A stretch of 17,336 nucleotides of DNA, from positions 1-17,336 of the forward strand of contig CALGGH010000234.1 of assembly GCA_937916415.1 (NCBI GenBank). Direction: 5' to 3'. This DNA comes from an uncultured Lachnospiraceae bacterium. Its GTDB lineage: Bacteria > Bacillota > Clostridia > Lachnospirales > Lachnospiraceae. Numbering within the stretch: position 1 is the stretch's first letter; each line of letters begins with the position of its first letter. The notes under the pieces are model-generated. The model worked only from the letters and a program-made list of their open reading frames with translations. It did not search any database and was not told where the DNA came from. A program made the position numbers and the translations under genes. Below are positions 1-8,551 of the stretch, piece after piece.

Positions 1-1524
1 CTCATAGAATACGTCTCTTCCGATCCTTTCGGGTATCGTAGGCACTCCGGAGAACAGGTTTGTGCCCAGTCCAAGTCGCTCTCCGTCTATTTGGGTTCCC
101 ATGGCTGCCAATATAGTAGGAAAAATATCACAGGTAGAGAACTCCCTGTTCTTAACACGTGTAGTATCAAGACCGTCTGCACAATTGATGAAACAGTTAT
201 AAACTTCACGGGTATATGCATCAAAATCCCAGTATCCCTCTCCCGCACGATAATAGTCAGCCATCGTAGTGTGATCCCCCATGACAAGGATTGTCGTATC
301 TCCATACCAGTCCTGCTCTTCGGCCCACTTTACGAAATCATACAGTTGTTTGCTGGCGCACGCCAACACGTTGGCATATTGATCATCATATTTATCAGGA
401 CACAATTCACATACATATCCTGCCGGTGTATGCGTATCAACCGTAAGCATAGTGTAATTAAACGGCTCGCCAAGTGTTGAGATCTCGGTTAGTTCCGTTT
501 TGGCGATCTCGTAGAGATACAGATCCTCATAGCCCCAGAAGCCGTTATTGTAATCCTCCGGAACATATCCCTTCTCCTGCGCGTACGTCAGATCCTTGAT
601 CTGATAATCTCCGTGATCAATCAGGTATGTGTCACGTCCGGCGAATTCCGCCATGGATCCACATTGAAAATAATTGGTATATCCGTTCTCTTTCAGGACA
701 TCTCCAAGTGAAGTGACTCCCGGTAAAAACTCCGCAAACATCTGCTGATACGTGTTCATGACGGGAATCTTGTAATTGATGCCGGACGTGGAGGCAAGCA
801 TTCCGGCCATGGTAAAGCCTATGCCATATACGTGAAAACCTCCCATCTTGTCCGAACTTGAGAAATTAACGTTCTTCTCAGCGAGTTCCGTAAGCTCCGG
901 AATGCTGTTATATTCTAAAATCCCTCCGCTCTCAGTATCAGCAAATGAAGACTCCATGCTTTCTACATAAATGAGAAGAAGATTTCTCTTTTTTTCGGGA
1001 AACGTTATATCAACATCTTTCGTTTCTACGTATTCGTCCTCATATATGGTCGAGCTCTGAGAGATCTCGCGAAAATATTGCGGAACACCTATCGCCTTCG
1101 CCCGGGAAGCAAGCATGGATACAAGAATGATCAAAGCAAGGGCGCATATGCATCCGTGAATGATCTTAAAGCGGTCGGTCTTTAAGACGATAGGTCTATG
1201 AGTTCCGTCCTTATCCGATCTGATGACAATATCTCTATCATAAAACCTGAATTTCAAAATTCCGATCGGAACAAGGATCAACGCCGATATTATCGAACCG
1301 GCTATCAGTACGTTCCTGAATACTTCATTCATTATCTCCTGGGAGGTTCCCGTAAGCGGAGTAGTAAGCTGGTAGACAACTATAGAGAAAGCCATATCCG
1401 CAAAGGCTTCCCGATACCAGTCTGCAAGCCTGATCAACAGAACAAGCAATATGACCGCCAGACCAAAAACAGTAAATCCGATAATACGACCAGGCTTTCT
1501 GATTTTCCCGGTTTTATCACTCAT
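1..1524 (-). CDS. OpgB/MdoB-like phosphoglycerol transferase (LTA synthase/sulfatase superfamily), C-terminus cut by window edge
   Basis: Open for 508 codons from ATG at 1524, with no stop before the window edge; compared with the paralogue at 2887-4371, about 25-35 residues are missing. Three membrane helices lie near residues 13-33, 71-92 and 120-138, followed by an external sulfatase-fold domain from about 180. Visible family residues are E188 (YVESMES), the likely nucleophile T238 (GFTMAG), H365 (LTVDTHTPAGY) and D417-H418 (VMGDH). The TVDTH-x-PxGY-x(3)-C pattern is closer to membrane-derived-oligosaccharide phosphoglycerol transferases (OpgB/MdoB) than to LtaS. Family members move glycerol phosphate from phosphatidylglycerol to an acceptor outside the membrane; the acceptor here is unknown. 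A GGAGG motif lies 11 bases before the ATG. The gene appears to have its own promoter. Confidence 0.88.
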   Translation of the reverse strand, partial: MSDKTGKIRKPGRIIGFTVFGLAVILLVLLIRLADWYREAFADMAFSIVVYQLTTPLTGTSQEIMNEVFRNVLIAGSIISALILVPIGILKFRFYDRDIVIRSDKDGTHRPIVLKTDRFKIIHGCICALALIILVSMLASRAKAIGVPQYFREISQSSTIYEDEYVETKDVDITFPEKKRNLLLIYVESMESSFADTESGGILEYNSIPELTELAEKNVNFSSSDKMGGFHVYGIGFTMAGMLASTSGINYKIPVMNTYQQMFAEFLPGVTSLGDVLKENGYTNYFQCGSMAEFAGRDTYLIDHGDYQIKDLTYAQEKGYVPEDYNNGFWGYEDLYLYEIAKTELTEISTLGEPFNYTMLTVDTHTPAGYVCELCPDKYDDQYANVLACASKQLYDFVKWAEEQDWYGDTTILVMGDHTTMADYYRAGEGYWDFDAYTREVYNCFINCADGLDTTRVKNREFSTCDIFPTILAAMGTQIDGERLGLGTNLFSGVPTIPERIGRDVFYE

Positions 1525-1564
1525 AACCCTGTTTACCTCCGTCAAAATAAACAAACTACCTGAT

Positions 1565-1573
1565 AGTATATCA
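1565..1573 (-). promoter_or_regulatory. Extended -10 promoter for the left phosphoglycerol transferase gene
   Basis: On the minus strand this reads TGATATACT, a TGn extension joined to the -10 hexamer TATACT. The predicted start site lies near 1558, giving a leader of about 34 bases. The -35 region is weak (ATGACC, with a long spacer of about 19). The identical 9-mer occurs before the rubrerythrin gene. Confidence 0.4.
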
Positions 1574-1615
1574 TGATTTGTTGAAGTTCGGTCATTATGT
1601 TATGATAACAGATGA

Positions 1616-1624
1616 TGATATAAA
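1616..1624 (+). promoter_or_regulatory. Possible extended -10 promoter for the phosphodiesterase gene
   Basis: TGATATAAA on the plus strand resembles an extended -10 (TGn plus TATAAA). No good -35 is visible. It would give a leader of about 77 bases. The divergent region 1525-1707 would then hold two promoters about 50 bp apart. This rests on motif reading alone. Confidence 0.28.
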
Positions 1625-1707
1625 GACAAGCAAATTAATGATTTATTTATGAACAGATCCTTAATGCGTTTACGATATATACCAAATGTTTCATTACCAG
1701 ATCAACA

Positions 1708-2880
1708 ATGAAAAGCGGATCAGAAAACAAAATCACCAACATAAGCAGTCGTCCCGTTCAATTCATTGCTCACGTGCTTCCGACCCTGTTGATCATATCG
1801 ATTGCAATATGCATATTTATCGTCTCCTATGTGGACAGGTATCGTGATGTCGGCATTTATGCTTTTTTTAACCACATGTTCCTTCCTAATCCATTCAGGC
1901 CCTTACCCCTGATATTGCTTCTATTTACCGTTACAGGGGTCATTGGTGCCCATATGATCATTCATATATTGCTGACGCCCGGTAACAGTATCTGCAAGAC
2001 TGTGCCTGTATTCTGCTGTTTTTGCATTGTACTGATAGTCCCGCTTGTAATCCTGATAAACAAAATATCCGTTACATGCCATCGACAGGCTTCAATTATT
2101 GAACTGCGTGACGATCTTGCCTCGGAACGAACAATCATCCACGCCTGCGGTGCAATCTATGACAGTGCCGGAAACCTGTGCACCTATACAAACAGTCTCG
2201 AAGCTATTGAAAACACCATAGATTCGGGCAACCGGTTCATCGAAGTGGACTTTGATTTCTCAGCAGACGGCTATCTGGTCTGCACTCATGAACTTGAATC
2301 TCCTGTCACCGAGGCGGAATTCATGTCAGAAAAGGCAAATGGAGAATTCACGCATATGAATCTGGACACGGTCGCGAAAATAATGCACAATCACCCTCAA
2401 ATCCATGTCATAACGGATATCAAGGGTAATAATGTCTCCGGTTGCAGTCAGATCCGTGAAAAATACCCGGAACTGACAGAAAGGTTCATAATACAGGTAT
2501 ATCACGACAGCGAATATGAGGAGATCAGAGAACTCGGTTTTAAATACCTAATCTTCACGTTGTATAATACCAAACCGGCTGAAAGAGACTATCCGGTACT
2601 GAAGAAATGCTTTGATGCCCATGATTATGTCGGACTGACCTTCAAGCATAAATGGATAGCAGTCAATCCAAGCGATTACGAGGGATATGATACGGAAAGC
2701 AATTCCGATGACTTCTCCGATTTTTCTTCAGATATGAAAAGAATTGGTGTTCCGATCTACACTCATACCGTTGACAGCATAGATACAATTCTGTATGACC
2801 TGCAATACGGAGCTGCTGCCGTATATACCAACAATACCGAAAACGAATGGATAAAACGCGAGAAGATCATCATTGATTGA
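1708..2880 (+). CDS. Membrane-anchored glycerophosphodiester phosphodiesterase family protein (GDPD)
   Basis: 390 residues. Three hydrophobic helices (about 19-42, 65-89 and 97-118) precede a GDPD TIM-barrel domain from about 140 to 380. Catalytic landmarks are H145 (IIHACGAI, in place of the usual HRG), the TNSLEAIENT block at 161-170, E179 and D181 (FIEVDFD), H194 (LVCTHE) and D237/K239 (ITDIK). The family hydrolyses glycerophosphodiesters to glycerol 3-phosphate and an alcohol; anchoring suggests action at the membrane surface. It is the only plus-strand gene in the window, lying between two phosphoglycerol transferase genes, and its stop is 6 bp from the convergent stop at 2887. No Shine-Dalgarno sequence precedes the ATG, so the start is less certain, but a later ATG at codon 57 would remove the first helix. 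Codon-pair use differs from the neighbours. Substrate unknown. Confidence 0.85.
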   Translation: MKSGSENKITNISSRPVQFIAHVLPTLLIISIAICIFIVSYVDRYRDVGIYAFFNHMFLPNPFRPLPLILLLFTVTGVIGAHMIIHILLTPGNSICKTVPVFCCFCIVLIVPLVILINKISVTCHRQASIIELRDDLASERTIIHACGAIYDSAGNLCTYTNSLEAIENTIDSGNRFIEVDFDFSADGYLVCTHELESPVTEAEFMSEKANGEFTHMNLDTVAKIMHNHPQIHVITDIKGNNVSGCSQIREKYPELTERFIIQVYHDSEYEEIRELGFKYLIFTLYNTKPAERDYPVLKKCFDAHDYVGLTFKHKWIAVNPSDYEGYDTESNSDDFSDFSSDMKRIGVPIYTHTVDSIDTILYDLQYGAAAVYTNNTENEWIKREKIIID

Positions 2881-2886
2881 AATTGT

Positions 2887-4371
2887 TCACTCTGGCACAT
2901 CGCCCCACACGATATTATCCAGAAACCACTGTGAATGCTTCTCAAGCTCTGTGTCCTCATAATCAAAACCATACTCTTCGGTCAGCGTCTGTTTGCCCGA
3001 AAAGAGATCAGTGCCCAGCCCAAGCCTGTCTCCGGGCACTTCCATGCCTATGGCCGTCAATACCGTGGGCATCATGTCCATGGCCACGAATGACCTGTTC
3101 TGATAGTTAAGCTCGGACTTGTCAAAGCCCGTATTTATGAAACACTGATATGTCGTTCTTTCCTTGGCAGGCACGTCCTCTAACAGATACTTGGTCCTGG
3201 CGGGATGATCGCCCTGTATGACGATGACAGTATCCTCATACCAGCTCTGCGTGCTGCACCATCTCACAAAATCTGCCACCTGTCTGTCAGCGCAGCTAAT
3301 GACGTTGGCAACCTGAACCGGATAATCATCCGTGCACAACTCACAGACGTATCCTCCATCGTCATGAGTGTCAACCGTAAGCAGAGTCAGGTTAAAAGGA
3401 GCATTCTGAGCTGAAAGCTCCGCAAGCTCCTCCTTCGCGACGTCATACAGCATGAAATCTTCGAATCCCCACCATACGTAGTGATCTTCATCGACGTAAC
3501 CTGCATCGACCGCGGCATAATAATCCATTATCTTGCAGTCCCCATGAGTGGTAAACAGGGCCCTGCGTCCTCCAAATTCAGCATCCGATCCACAGATAAA
3601 TTCCTGTTTATACCCCTTGTCTGCCAATATGTCGCCTATTGTGACCAGCGAACTGAAATTCTCCCATATGCCGCCACCTCCAATCGGAGTCATGAACGGT
3701 ATGCCGGACTGCGTCGAAAACAATGCCGCGGAAGTCCATCCGGTATGCGCACAGTTATAAAATCCTCCCAACTTCTCCGTATTTGAAAAAGAAATGTTGT
3801 CATCAGCGATCTGCGTAAGATTTGGAACGTAATTCACGTCAGGCTGCCTGCCTCCGACAGCTTCGGAAGCATATGCCGTCTCAACGCTCTCCATGTAAAT
3901 ATATATCAGGTTCTTGGGCTTGTCCTTGACCTTGATCGCGCTTACGTCGGGTTTAACGTAATGCTCCTCGATGAAATGAGTCTCAGAATACCTGTACTTC
4001 AGATAATCCGTAAACTCAAGAGTTTTATTGGCCAGCAGAAGCAGAACTATAAGTCCCGCACCACATACCGCGGGCACTAACCAACGAAGCAGCCTGCTTA
4101 GTTTCCAGTCCTCCTTTTTATTCAGCAGCCATATGTAAGCGCCCATGAAAATGATCCACAGGAAACCTCCGGGAATGCAATATTTGATGGCACCCTTAAC
4201 AACGCCAAGATTGGCGCCCTTCATCGGTGACTGCACAGTAAATACCAGCACGGTAAACGTGGAGTCATACGTCTTCCTGTACCAGCTATATAACGGATAA
4301 CCCAGAAAACAAGTGAAACTCAACAGTATGGTCAGTATGATCAGCAATATCTTCAGCGGCCTGTTTTTCAT
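2887..4371 (-). CDS. OpgB/MdoB-like phosphoglycerol transferase, complete paralogue
   Basis: 494 residues from ATG at 4371. This start is preferred over the in-frame TTG at 4383 because GGAG sits 6 bases before the ATG. Membrane helices lie near 8-27, 66-86 and 95-115. The external sulfatase-fold domain carries E161 (YMESVET), T213 (HTGWTSAA), H336 (TVDTH) and D388-H389 (IQGDH), all matching the metal and nucleophile positions of phosphoglycerol and LTA-synthase enzymes, so it should be active. The VCELC motif and the RLGLGT-LFSG tail are shared with the paralogue at 1-1524. It begins 15 bp after the GNAT stop and looks like the last gene of the operon starting with rubrerythrin, which links envelope decoration to the acyl-reduction genes. 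No terminator follows. The acceptor is unknown; a surface polysaccharide is an inference. Confidence 0.88.
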   Translation of the reverse strand: MKNRPLKILLIILTILLSFTCFLGYPLYSWYRKTYDSTFTVLVFTVQSPMKGANLGVVKGAIKYCIPGGFLWIIFMGAYIWLLNKKEDWKLSRLLRWLVPAVCGAGLIVLLLLANKTLEFTDYLKYRYSETHFIEEHYVKPDVSAIKVKDKPKNLIYIYMESVETAYASEAVGGRQPDVNYVPNLTQIADDNISFSNTEKLGGFYNCAHTGWTSAALFSTQSGIPFMTPIGGGGIWENFSSLVTIGDILADKGYKQEFICGSDAEFGGRRALFTTHGDCKIMDYYAAVDAGYVDEDHYVWWGFEDFMLYDVAKEELAELSAQNAPFNLTLLTVDTHDDGGYVCELCTDDYPVQVANVISCADRQVADFVRWCSTQSWYEDTVIVIQGDHPARTKYLLEDVPAKERTTYQCFINTGFDKSELNYQNRSFVAMDMMPTVLTAIGMEVPGDRLGLGTDLFSGKQTLTEEYGFDYEDTELEKHSQWFLDNIVWGDVPE

Positions 4372-4386
4372 ATGCTTCTCCAACTT

Positions 4387-4929
4387 CTAATCCCGATAGA
4401 TCATCTGCTTTATCTTAGATTCATACTCCGGGAACTCGCTCCTGTAGGAGGTACAGTACTTGACCCAGCGGTCCAGTTCTTCTTCATATACCGGTTCCTT
4501 GAAGTGAAATCCCATCGCACCGCTTATGTGGATTGATGCCGTATTGTCGACGTGCACGTCCCCGTAGAGTTCATCCAGTCCCAGGACTTCATATGCAAAT
4601 TTCATTGCCAGCATGGTCGCCTCGAAAGACTGAAACGGATTACCAACCATCAAGAGTCTCCCAAGATGTCCCACGTTTTTTTCTATGCCATATACGCCAA
4701 CAGTTCCCACCTTGTCTCCATCCGCAGACTCAGCCACAAAAAAATAATCCCCGGGAGCAGCCATCTGCTTCCTGATCCAAGCGGTCTGCTTGTTGATGTC
4801 ATTGTCAACGGGATGAAGGTACTTAGTCTTCTCCTTATCCTGTCTGATGTCCAGCGAAAACTGTGCATCCGATTCATTAATCGACCTTAATCGGACGTAC
4901 CTGCCCTCGATCATTTGGTCATAGATCAT
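4387..4929 (-). CDS. GNAT-family N-acetyltransferase
   Basis: 180 residues from ATG at 4929, whose ATGA overlaps the TGA of the LuxE-LuxC gene; GGGAGG lies about 8 bases upstream. An in-frame ATG at 4956 lies deeper inside the upstream gene and is less likely; an ATG at 4914 (MIEGRYVRL) is also possible. The opening EGRYVRLRSINESDA and the later block HVDNTASIHISGAMGF (about 126-141) are typical of the acetyltransferase_3 / RimJ-like branch. The usual acyl-CoA loop (R/QxxGxG/A) is replaced by LLMVGNPFQSFEA around 92-104, so cofactor binding may differ. Translational coupling to LuxE-LuxC suggests it acts on that pathway's product or on an amino sugar; the substrate is not readable from sequence. 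Confidence 0.8.
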   Translation of the reverse strand: MIYDQMIEGRYVRLRSINESDAQFSLDIRQDKEKTKYLHPVDNDINKQTAWIRKQMAAPGDYFFVAESADGDKVGTVGVYGIEKNVGHLGRLLMVGNPFQSFEATMLAMKFAYEVLGLDELYGDVHVDNTASIHISGAMGFHFKEPVYEEELDRWVKYCTSYRSEFPEYESKIKQMIYRD

Positions 4930-7406
4930 GTCAGCGGCCCTCCCAGAGTATTCCATCTAACCATTCTGTCCATGATGAACATTCCGTCCCATGGTGATTC
5001 AAAATTGAGCATCTTGCCACATGCGGGAAAGCGTATCGCTCCGCGTTGCGCCGCGTCAGTCGCAAACTCCTCCGCCCTGGCTCCAGTTGCGGCAAGTCCT
5101 ATGGTTTGCACGTCATCCGTGATCAGTGGCAACACGTCATTCATGGAGTCAACGGCATGCACAAAGACTACCCTGGAATATGCCGGCGGACTCAGTTCCG
5201 CGGAATCGTCATATAAGACCGTCCAGACTGAATCGGCATCTCCATGAACCCGTCCCTTAAAATCATATAGTCCGCGTGCCGAATGTACGGCAGCAAACTC
5301 TTCGGGAGTCATGGCTTCCTTAGGTATCTGCTCTGCAACCTTATGCATGCCGTCTCCCAGTAACAGGGCAAATTCATCGGGAGATATCCCTGCTCCCTTT
5401 TCCACAAAAACATTATGAACGGATGCGCACCCGGTCTGATCAAACACGCTCGCATCCACCGCTATCCTGCGGGCCAGTTTACGCGCCTTGCGCTCATCAG
5501 GGATTGCTTCCCGTGACACCACCGCCATCGAAAGCTTCGGACCCAGGATTATGTCCGAGCAGTCATATTTTGAGGGATATGCCGAAACTGCACCAACGGC
5601 TTCGCTGCCTCCCCAAGCAACACGAACGTCCGCCATCCGGGACATGGCCCGTCCGGCCTTTTGATCTCCATGATCGTAATAGGTCAGTGCTATCGTTGAG
5701 AGCAGGTCATCACCGGAGATCACGTACCCTCCCGGAGTCACGTACATAACGCCCTTAAAGCCATCCAACAACGATCTGAAGGCTCCTCGGTCACGGCCAG
5801 AGACTCTCAGCAGATTCACGTTCTTACACAGAACGCCCTGAACTAAAGCAAACATTCCAAGGGCCTGCACGTTGCCGGCCAGCCAATGACATACAAGCCC
5901 CCTTGAAGTAGTCCTGATCTTATGGACTGCATTATCGTCAGCGGCAATAAATCCGTCAGCGGCCTTGCGATTGCCGCGAAGGCCCTCGTTCGCCATCCTG
6001 GTGAGGTTCTCGGCCGAGCACCATGATGACAGGAACGACAGTCCCTTGGCCTGAGAATCCGTAAAGGAATCCTCACTCTCACTCCACCTGGATGCAACCG
6101 TGCCTATCAGGCCGATCAACGCATCTACGGGCTGCTGCCTGATCCATCCCAGCCGGTCACGCAGCTTCTCTTCCAGTTCAAGCAGGCCGTCCGCGGCATT
6201 TCCATCAGCGACTTTCATTTCTCCCATGTAATAGGTCCTGAAGGAACCGGCTGATGCCCTACCGGCTTTCACGTCCGTGGCGTCTGCAAACTTAAGCTTG
6301 CCGGACAGGATGTCTCCACATCCGCGTATCTCGGCTTTTTTAAGCCTGCCAATGACCTTAAACCGCGTTCCCGACCTGCCGAACCTGCATTCTCCGGGAA
6401 CGATGATCCCCAGGTCGTCCGTCAATACCGCGTTGCCGGGATAAGAGTGCGGGATGGGAGTAATGAATTCCAGCAGTCCTTCCATGCCAGCCGGCAAGGG
6501 TGCTCCGGAAACCGCGTCACGCACGATGACTTCTGAATACAACGGAGCGTGTTTGCAGCCACACTGGCAATCGGGATAATTAAGTCCCATCTGCTCAGTA
6601 AATCCATATATGTCTATCACGTCATCGGGCTCTATCCCAAACACCTTGGCGGCAAGGTCATTAAACTCATCCTTGCCGATCTTTTCACTCTCCAGCTTCT
6701 TCCATCCGCCAATATGGATCACTTTGGAACCCTTAGGCAGCTGCAGGCTGATGCCCTTATCCGAGAGTGGCCTGACAACCTCAGAATACAATATGTAAGT
6801 AAATCCAAAGACGACAGCATTTTCTCCATTTAACCCGGATATGTAATCCCTGATCCCATCGATGTCAAAATAATACGTATTACTGTCATCTGCCTTGAGA
6901 AAGTAGGCCGCATCAGATGCAAAGTTTAAATATCCGCTGACGGCAGCATACCTGGCACCAAGCATCTCCCTAAATCCCGTAGCGGGATCCACGTCCATGA
7001 TGAGGAACGGTCTTCTCTCATTTCCGATATAATCGCCCACCACTCTTATCATCGACCTGGCCTGTCTTTTGGACGTAACGGAGTCGACGGGAATGCTGCT
7101 GGGTACTCCGGACGTGGCCGAAGACTGGAGCGTCAGCCTGACGTCCTCCTTAGGCACGCTGTTAAGCTTTCTGCCAAGCTCCTTAAAGACGCTTACCTGA
7201 ACGGGCGGAATCTCCTCCAGCGAACCGTCAAAAGACTTTGGGGTGAAACCCTTGTTGTCACAAAACCTACGATACATGGGATTATTATCATAATGAAAGC
7301 GCAATTCCTCCACAAGCGCCCTGTAGAAGCTGCCGCCAGGCGCCTTAGCCGTCTCGTCATATTCAAAAGGTGGATGCTTAACCAATTCGTCCGCCAGAAA
7401 TCCCAT
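4926..7406 (-). CDS. LuxE-LuxC fusion: acyl-protein synthetase joined to acyl-CoA/acyl-protein reductase
   Basis: 826 residues. The LuxE-like half (about 1-375) has an adenylate loop (LQSSATSGVPSS, from residue 92), YGFTEQMG (267-274), a CxCxC stretch (C280, C282, C284) followed by KHAPLYSEVIVRD, and a C-terminal RGCG whose C363 is the likely acyl-accepting cysteine. The LuxC-like half (about 420-800) has HWLAGNVQALG and the catalytic cysteine C660 (FDQTGCASVHN). In Lux systems LuxE activates a fatty acid with ATP and passes it to LuxC, which reduces it to an aldehyde with NADPH. Here both steps sit in one chain. No luxA, luxB or luxD is nearby; ACP, acyl ligase and alcohol dehydrogenase genes precede it. 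ATG at 7406 starts just after the dehydrogenase TAG. Chain length and substrate are unknown. Confidence 0.88.
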   Translation of the reverse strand: MGFLADELVKHPPFEYDETAKAPGGSFYRALVEELRFHYDNNPMYRRFCDNKGFTPKSFDGSLEEIPPVQVSVFKELGRKLNSVPKEDVRLTLQSSATSGVPSSIPVDSVTSKRQARSMIRVVGDYIGNERRPFLIMDVDPATGFREMLGARYAAVSGYLNFASDAAYFLKADDSNTYYFDIDGIRDYISGLNGENAVVFGFTYILYSEVVRPLSDKGISLQLPKGSKVIHIGGWKKLESEKIGKDEFNDLAAKVFGIEPDDVIDIYGFTEQMGLNYPDCQCGCKHAPLYSEVIVRDAVSGAPLPAGMEGLLEFITPIPHSYPGNAVLTDDLGIIVPGECRFGRSGTRFKVIGRLKKAEIRGCGDILSGKLKFADATDVKAGRASAGSFRTYYMGEMKVADGNAADGLLELEEKLRDRLGWIRQQPVDALIGLIGTVASRWSESEDSFTDSQAKGLSFLSSWCSAENLTRMANEGLRGNRKAADGFIAADDNAVHKIRTTSRGLVCHWLAGNVQALGMFALVQGVLCKNVNLLRVSGRDRGAFRSLLDGFKGVMYVTPGGYVISGDDLLSTIALTYYDHGDQKAGRAMSRMADVRVAWGGSEAVGAVSAYPSKYDCSDIILGPKLSMAVVSREAIPDERKARKLARRIAVDASVFDQTGCASVHNVFVEKGAGISPDEFALLLGDGMHKVAEQIPKEAMTPEEFAAVHSARGLYDFKGRVHGDADSVWTVLYDDSAELSPPAYSRVVFVHAVDSMNDVLPLITDDVQTIGLAATGARAEEFATDAAQRGAIRFPACGKMLNFESPWDGMFIMDRMVRWNTLGGPLT

Positions 7407-7408
7407 CT

Positions 7409-8536
7409 CTAAATGCTCCCGATCAACTCTTTAACGTATTCGTCAGTAATCTCCAGGGGATTGCCCTTTCCTCCGCGGTCATTCCTGATGCTTTCGCAAA
7501 ATGCTTCGTCAGGGATGCGTCTCTCCATCAATTCGGTAAGCTCCCCCCGTCTCTCAAATATTCCGGCAGCCCGCTGAAGTTCACGAATAAAGTCAAGGAG
7601 TTCATCCACGTCTTCAAATCCGGATCTCCCGGCGATCCTCCGATATTTGGCGTTTACTTCGGGAGCCGTGGAATTAATCTTAATGACTGCAGGAAGCAGC
7701 AGCCCTACCGCCTCAGAATGCGCATATCCATACTCAGTCAGCTGGTGGGCTACGCCATGTGCCGCACCAACCGTACGGTGATTCTGAACGATGCCTCCCA
7801 GAAAACCCGCATGCTGAAGCCTGTCAAGACTTACCGCATCTAAATCCCCGTCCACAAGCAGGCTAAGTTCTGCATGCAACAGTGCCATTCCTTCCTCGGC
7901 CATCGGCTCCGTCATGACGTTTTCAACATTGGAAACGTACCCTTCCAATAGGTGAGCCATGGCATCCAGTGCCGCCCGAACCAGCATGCCTGATGGAGTT
8001 CCCTCCACGTATCTGCCATCATAAACCACTGCCTCAGGCAGAAGTTCATGCATGACTATCATGTTCTTGGCGTGCGTATTCCTGTCAACGTAAACCGCCG
8101 CCGAAGACACCTCAGCGCCGCTGCCTATGGTGGTGGGAACGGCTACGAATCCCGTCTTTAAGACTGCTCCGCTCAGTCTGGTGACGTTACGGTCATAATA
8201 TGGAACTTCATAAAAAAGACGGCATAACTTGCAGCCGTCGATTACGGATCCGCCCCCCACCGCAATGATCAGGTCAGGGTTAAAGCTTTCCAGGCATCCA
8301 ACAGTTCCCTTCAGCCCCTCCAGGTCCGGCTCCCCCGTCCAGCTGCGCTCAAAACACCTCACGTCCTTTCCCGCAAATGCGGAAACAAAGTCATCCACGT
8401 GTTTGAATGACCTGCCATGAATCACCGCAATCCTGGACGCGGGATAGTTATATAATCCACGCACCGATTCCGGCCCCGCGAGAAGGACCGGAGTGCGCAG
8501 CACGTATTGATTGTAAAAGCCTTGCGGTTGCCACAT
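7409..8536 (-). CDS. Iron-containing alcohol dehydrogenase family protein
   Basis: 375 residues, the usual size for group III (Fe-type) alcohol dehydrogenases. The nucleotide-binding GGGSVID is at 94-100 and PTTIGSGAE at 134-142. Predicted metal ligands are D191 and H195 (ALDAMAHLLEGY), H260 (AAHGVAHQL) and H273 (YGYAHSEAV). The last motif departs from the common HGxAN form and is one residue nearer to the preceding histidines than in lactaldehyde reductase (FucO). It lies between the acyl ligase (15-bp gap) and LuxE-LuxC (2-bp gap), so it probably handles the aldehyde made by LuxC, reducing it to an alcohol or running in reverse. The ribosome site is weak (AAGG), so coupling to upstream translation is likely. 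Confidence 0.87.
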   Translation of the reverse strand: MWQPQGFYNQYVLRTPVLLAGPESVRGLYNYPASRIAVIHGRSFKHVDDFVSAFAGKDVRCFERSWTGEPDLEGLKGTVGCLESFNPDLIIAVGGGSVIDGCKLCRLFYEVPYYDRNVTRLSGAVLKTGFVAVPTTIGSGAEVSSAAVYVDRNTHAKNMIVMHELLPEAVVYDGRYVEGTPSGMLVRAALDAMAHLLEGYVSNVENVMTEPMAEEGMALLHAELSLLVDGDLDAVSLDRLQHAGFLGGIVQNHRTVGAAHGVAHQLTEYGYAHSEAVGLLLPAVIKINSTAPEVNAKYRRIAGRSGFEDVDELLDFIRELQRAAGIFERRGELTELMERRIPDEAFCESIRNDRGGKGNPLEITDEYVKELIGSI

Positions 8537-8551
8537 TTTCGTTACCTTACG

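Noticed and set aside
7409..8536. Phosphonoacetaldehyde reductase and a phosphonate pathway
   Set aside because: The Fe-ADH family includes such enzymes, but no PEP mutase, phosphonopyruvate decarboxylase or aminotransferase gene is in the window.
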